A stretch of DNA of 19,375 nt, taken from assembly GCA_963666945.2 (NCBI GenBank), contig CAXXRT010000013.1, positions 1 to 19,375 of the forward strand, written 5' to 3'. The notes under the pieces were generated by a model that had not been told where the DNA came from, made no database searches, and saw only the letters and a program-made list of their open reading frames with translations. Positions 15,719 to 19,375 of this stretch are shown piece after piece. Positions within the stretch are counted from its first letter, which is position 1, and every line of letters starts with the position of its first letter. The stretch comes from G963666945 sp963666945. Lineage in GTDB: Bacteria > Bacteroidota > Bacteroidia > Bacteroidales > Marinifilaceae. A program made the translations under genes and the position numbers.

Positions 15719-18700
15719 TTATTTTTCACTCTCCTTAACCATCTCTTCTAAAATCTTCTTTGCATCCTCTATCACCTTATCTTTCTTTTTGACATCTCTC
15801 TCAAAAAGTTCTTCATATTTCTTGGAATCACCCATCTTAATGCCAGGTTTCTTCTCACTATTACTCTCCTTTATCTTCCGCTCTTTAACATTCTCCTTAT
15901 CCATTATTTTATCCAGACGCTTTTGAGCCTCTACAATAATTCCATCATCCTTATTTAAATAATTTTCAATTATACTTTTCAATGTGTATTTAGCCTGAAA
16001 ATCATCCTTGTTTATCAAATATAAATCAGATAATAACATAAAGCTTTTAGCCAACCAGTAATGATGTGAACTATTACTATCCATAAAACTATTTATTTCC
16101 TTTTCTGCATCTTTATATTTACCTTCATCATATAATATTTTAGAATAGAGATACCAAGCCTCAGCACCTCTTTGAGTAGCAGAAAAAGAAGAAAGTATCT
16201 TATAATATTTTTTAGCATTTTGCTTATCCGAAACATTCATATAGGAACTTGCCAACATATAAAGAACATCTATTTTATCCTTATCTGTCATATTTTTTCG
16301 ATTCAAAAATATATTTGCCTCATCAATAACCATAACATAATCTTTAAGCTCATATGCCGATCTCACTATTCCCAATAAAGATTCATTCTTTTCCTTTTCG
16401 GAAGAAGCCAGTCTAGCATACAATTTATACTGAGTCAAAGATTTTGTATATCTTTTAAAACCAAAATTCCTATTGGATGAAAACTTTACTGCCTCAAGCG
16501 TATATGAATTAACAGGAAACTCGAGTATCTTCTCATAAGCACATAAAGCCTTTTCCGGTTCATTCTTCTGTAAATAACAATTTGCCAGAAAATAATTCGC
16601 ATTCATAATAAACACGCCTTCTGAATTAGTCTTTAAATATGATTCAAAACCATTTATAGCATTGGCATAATCACCATCCATAAATTTTCTTTCAGCCGAT
16701 ATATATTTCAACGAATCTTTCTCTGCTTCACCTGTATTTTTATCCATACCCTGCTTTCCAAGATAACTGAAATACTCATCCACCCTGCTACCTTCAATCA
16801 TCACATTCTTAAGTCCAATGGAAGCAGACTCAGCATATTCAGTTCCCTTATATTCTTCAATCACCTTCTTATAATACTTCTCTGCTAAAGTGAAATTCTT
16901 GGAATTAAAATTAAGTAATCCTATCTGAAGCATAGCTTTGGGCATATATTCTGAAGTAACACCTTTTTCAATTATCCTATTATAGTATTTTTCTGCCTCC
17001 TGATTATTATTTAAAGTCATAAGAAGATTACCTGCTTCATAGCATAGTTCTGAATAATACCTTGTATCCGGATAATCTGCCAACAACTTATCTATTACCT
17101 GTTTCTGAGAACTGTAATCAGATTTAAGCCTCAACACTAAAGATTTCTTATAAAGAGCATAATCCCTGTCTTTTACATCCTGTATAATGACTTTATTGTA
17201 ATAATTCAGGCTTAAATCGTAATCTCTTACATACAAATAATAATCACCTATCCTATTCCTTGCATCAGCTAAAATACCTGAAGATTCATCTTTTTTATTT
17301 ATTTCAAACAGTTTAAAAGACTCAACTGCCTTTTTGTAATCTTTAACCTTAAGATAACTGTAGCCAAGACTATAATAGGCATCATCATAATTTACTGTAA
17401 GACTTGCCCCTGGAGTTTCAAGAAACTTGTTATATAATACAACAGCTTCTTGATATCTTTCCAATTTATATAAAGCCTCAGCCTTCCAAAATAACGCACT
17501 GGCAGTAATTTTTTTATCAAACATTCTATACTGAAGAGCCCCATCAAAATATGCTATTGCATCTTCAAAATGAAAATCATTAAATAATTCCACCCCTCGG
17601 TTGTAGGCTACTTTCTGATATGCCTGTTTAATCTTTGAAGTCTTATATTTTATCTTATCCATAGAAATTAATGCAGCCTTATAATTTCTTGTACTCATAT
17701 ATACGTCTACAAGATAATCGTAAGCCTCATCATTTCTTCCTGAATCGGGATATTTTGATATATACTCATCAAAGGAATTTATAGTCTCATTAAAGGGAGA
17801 ATAAGATAATTCGTAATTTATCTTAGCATAATTAAAAAGTGCACTTTCAGAAATACTGGAATCATAATCCATACTTGCTGCAGTACCCAAAGCAACCCTG
17901 GCTGACTTTTTATTTCCAAGTTTGAGATAACAATCAGCTACAGTAAAAGCGGCTATTTGTGTCTTCTTATCATCACCACCAACACCTTCAAGATATTTTA
18001 TTGCCTTCTCATATTTATTTTCTTTATACAAACAATAACCATACTCAAAATTATCATCTCTCTCAGCCTCAACATCTCCCGCAAAATAGCTATTAAAATA
18101 ATCTAATGACTTTGAATAGTTATCCAGTCTAAAAAAAGTATTTGCCAATATTCTTGACAATGCCAATTTACATCTCTCATCAAGGGAATCGTAGATACTC
18201 TCCCCATCCTCAATAACTTTTGAATATTTTTGTTGTGAATAGTAAACCTGAACAATGTAAAAAGGAATAACATCTGCAAAATCTTCCTCCTTTTCTATCT
18301 TCTTAAATGACTCCAAAGCTGTCTGGTACTTCTTATTTTTAAAAGATATATAACCATAATAAAAAACTGAAGCTGTTCTATACTTTCCTTGATTATCCTT
18401 AATCTCGTAGAAATCGGATGCCGCAGAATCTTCATTCCCTAACTGAAGATTACAATAACCTCTTTTAAAAAAATATTCATCCTTATTTTCTTTGCTTAGC
18501 AATCTGACATCTACAAGATTTAAATAATCGAGAGTCTTTGAATATTCCTCTTTTCTGAAATTGCTTACAGCAATCTGAAAATATCCTTGTGGAACATATC
18601 TTGATTCCGGATAATGCTTTACGAATCTCTCCATCTGCTCAATTCCATCAGGTCGGAATAATTCAATATCGCAACAAGCTTTATAAAAACAAGCAGTAGA

Positions 18701-18895
18701 AAAGTTCTCTGAAGATAATTCTTTACACGAATTCAGAAATCGTTCGTATGCCCTGGAAGCTGCACCAAATTTCTGCTTACTATACAATTCATCAGCTAAA
18801 TCTTTTAACTTTTCCGGCTCGTTGTCATAAACAATATTCTGTGCCTGAACAGGGAAATATATCAGGCAACAAATAAACAATATAATTCTACCCAT
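15719..18895 (-). CDS. large exported TPR-repeat protein (about two dozen repeats)
   Basis: The 1058-residue protein begins with a signal peptide (about residues 1-18, cleavage likely after PVQA) and no lipobox, so it should enter the periplasm. Almost the entire mature region consists of 34-residue-type TPR helical pairs, about 24 by eye. Examples are GYISFKNKKYQTALESF, AEALYKLERYQEAVVLY, GYSYLKVKDYKKAVESF and LLNFNSKNFTLAEKYY. TPR solenoids bind proteins, so a scaffold or chaperone role in the envelope is likely. The last 60 residues are highly charged (Lys/Glu) and probably coiled-coil. The gene lies 12 bases after the sulfatase-like gene and 27 bases before the barrel gene, all on one strand. 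The frame is intact over 3.2 kb. I do not recognise a named orthologue. Confidence 0.8.
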   Translation of the reverse strand: MGRIILFICCLIYFPVQAQNIVYDNEPEKLKDLADELYSKQKFGAASRAYERFLNSCKELSSENFSTACFYKACCDIELFRPDGIEQMERFVKHYPESRYVPQGYFQIAVSNFRKEEYSKTLDYLNLVDVRLLSKENKDEYFFKRGYCNLQLGNEDSAASDFYEIKDNQGKYRTASVFYYGYISFKNKKYQTALESFKKIEKEEDFADVIPFYIVQVYYSQQKYSKVIEDGESIYDSLDERCKLALSRILANTFFRLDNYSKSLDYFNSYFAGDVEAERDDNFEYGYCLYKENKYEKAIKYLEGVGGDDKKTQIAAFTVADCYLKLGNKKSARVALGTAASMDYDSSISESALFNYAKINYELSYSPFNETINSFDEYISKYPDSGRNDEAYDYLVDVYMSTRNYKAALISMDKIKYKTSKIKQAYQKVAYNRGVELFNDFHFEDAIAYFDGALQYRMFDKKITASALFWKAEALYKLERYQEAVVLYNKFLETPGASLTVNYDDAYYSLGYSYLKVKDYKKAVESFKLFEINKKDESSGILADARNRIGDYYLYVRDYDLSLNYYNKVIIQDVKDRDYALYKKSLVLRLKSDYSSQKQVIDKLLADYPDTRYYSELCYEAGNLLMTLNNNQEAEKYYNRIIEKGVTSEYMPKAMLQIGLLNFNSKNFTLAEKYYKKVIEEYKGTEYAESASIGLKNVMIEGSRVDEYFSYLGKQGMDKNTGEAEKDSLKYISAERKFMDGDYANAINGFESYLKTNSEGVFIMNANYFLANCYLQKNEPEKALCAYEKILEFPVNSYTLEAVKFSSNRNFGFKRYTKSLTQYKLYARLASSEKEKNESLLGIVRSAYELKDYVMVIDEANIFLNRKNMTDKDKIDVLYMLASSYMNVSDKQNAKKYYKILSSFSATQRGAEAWYLYSKILYDEGKYKDAEKEINSFMDSNSSHHYWLAKSFMLLSDLYLINKDDFQAKYTLKSIIENYLNKDDGIIVEAQKRLDKIMDKENVKERKIKESNSEKKPGIKMGDSKKYEELFERDVKKKDKVIEDAKKILEEMVKESEK

Positions 18896-18907
18896 GTTTA
18901 AGATTTT

Positions 18908-19375
18908 TTATCTGTCCTTAAAATCATTATAAAGCATTTGCAAATAAGCCCTTCCGTACATATTATCGGCCCCTTCCTTATGCAAATATCTTTTACTTGT
19001 GTTGTCATACACAGTTTTTAAGGTATCATTTAAAAATCCTACTCCATCATTATATGTGTAAAAAGAAAAGCTATTAACTTTCTCTGCAAAAATATTCTTA
19101 CTAAAAATATAATCTTGATTATCTGCATCTAACTGACACAGCAAAGTCCTTACAATATCTGTCTGTGACATATATGAACTAATAACCTCCGAATTATCTT
19201 TCAAAGCACCACCAAGCCATACCATGGGAATTTTAAAACACTTTGGATCACTAACCAAATCATTATCTGGTAAACGCACTCCATGGTCAGCAACAAGAAT
19301 GAAAAGAGTATTATCCCATATTTCTGACTTCCTGCACTTCTCTATAAATTCACCAAGACATTTATCGGTATAATA
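18908..19375 (-). CDS. sulfatase / LTA-synthase-like alkaline-phosphatase-superfamily enzyme, C-terminal part
   Basis: Only the last 155 residues are in the window; the frame is open to the right edge (3' codons 19373-19375 onward to the stop at 18908-18910). The visible part has YYTDKCLGEFIEKCRK, NTLFILVADHG (the Asp-His metal ligands of the sulfatase fold) and IPMVWLGGALK, a layout typical of the LTA synthase / phosphoethanolamine transferase group (sulfatase family). Such enzymes are usually membrane-bound, with N-terminal transmembrane helices and an extracytoplasmic domain that transfers phosphoglycerol or phosphoethanolamine to lipid or glycan. The N-terminal half with the catalytic Thr is outside the window, so transfer versus hydrolysis cannot be judged. 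A GTG at 19279 is not the start, since the motif runs upstream of it. Confidence 0.8.
   Translation of the reverse strand, partial: YYTDKCLGEFIEKCRKSEIWDNTLFILVADHGVRLPDNDLVSDPKCFKIPMVWLGGALKDNSEVISSYMSQTDIVRTLLCQLDADNQDYIFSKNIFAEKVNSFSFYTYNDGVGFLNDTLKTVYDNTSKRYLHKEGADNMYGRAYLQMLYNDFKDR

Noticed and set aside
18908..19279. Independent 123-residue gene starting at GTG 19279
   Set aside because: The same frame stays open to the window edge and encodes the sulfatase ADHG motif upstream of that codon, so it is an internal codon of a larger gene.
1..19375. Mobile element, prophage, defence island or CRISPR array
   Set aside because: No transposase, integrase, terminal repeats, direct-repeat arrays or nuclease-type defence genes are visible; gene content is housekeeping and envelope.

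Overview
The window is a chromosomal segment from a member of the Bacteroidota, probably Bacteroidales-like. The evidence is consistent across the window. A 286-residue primary sigma factor lacks region 1.1. NusB is the long form with a large N-terminal extension. The base composition is AT-rich. Starts lack Shine-Dalgarno sequences. Several genes are preceded by the Bacteroidetes promoter pattern TTTG-N18..20-TAnnTTTG. I see no phage, transposon, CRISPR, tRNA or rRNA.

Left part (1-5.5 kb): a small lipoprotein gene (-), nusB (+), an S41/C-terminal processing protease (-), a YfcE-type metallophosphoesterase (-) and the peptide-chain release factor 3 gene prfC (+). nusB and the protease converge on a bidirectional terminator. 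The last four genes (nusB, protease, phosphoesterase, prfC) are all broken by single-base indels, ten sites between about 1029 and 4850, mostly in short homopolymers. Correcting these restores full-length proteins of about 314, 540, 178 and 525 residues with all key motifs. No gene outside this 3.8 kb stretch appears broken. A local sequence-quality problem is the simplest explanation; recent decay is the alternative.

Middle part (5.5-14 kb): a hotdog thioesterase of the FlK type, a stand-alone response-regulator receiver with a good promoter, and uvrB follow on the plus strand. rpoD and an HtrA/Deg periplasmic protease lie on the minus strand, converging with uvrB at a hairpin that terminates rpoD. 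dapF (+) and gyrB (-) then converge on a second bidirectional terminator.

Right part (14-19.4 kb): a minus-strand cell-envelope operon whose order of transcription is an alkaline-phosphatase-superfamily sulfatase/LTA-synthase-like enzyme (cut by the right edge), a secreted 1058-residue TPR protein with about two dozen repeats, and an outer-membrane beta-barrel that resembles the barrel of TonB-dependent receptors but has no plug. gyrB lies directly downstream. This operon is the least understood part of the window and the best candidate for new biology; everything else is housekeeping.
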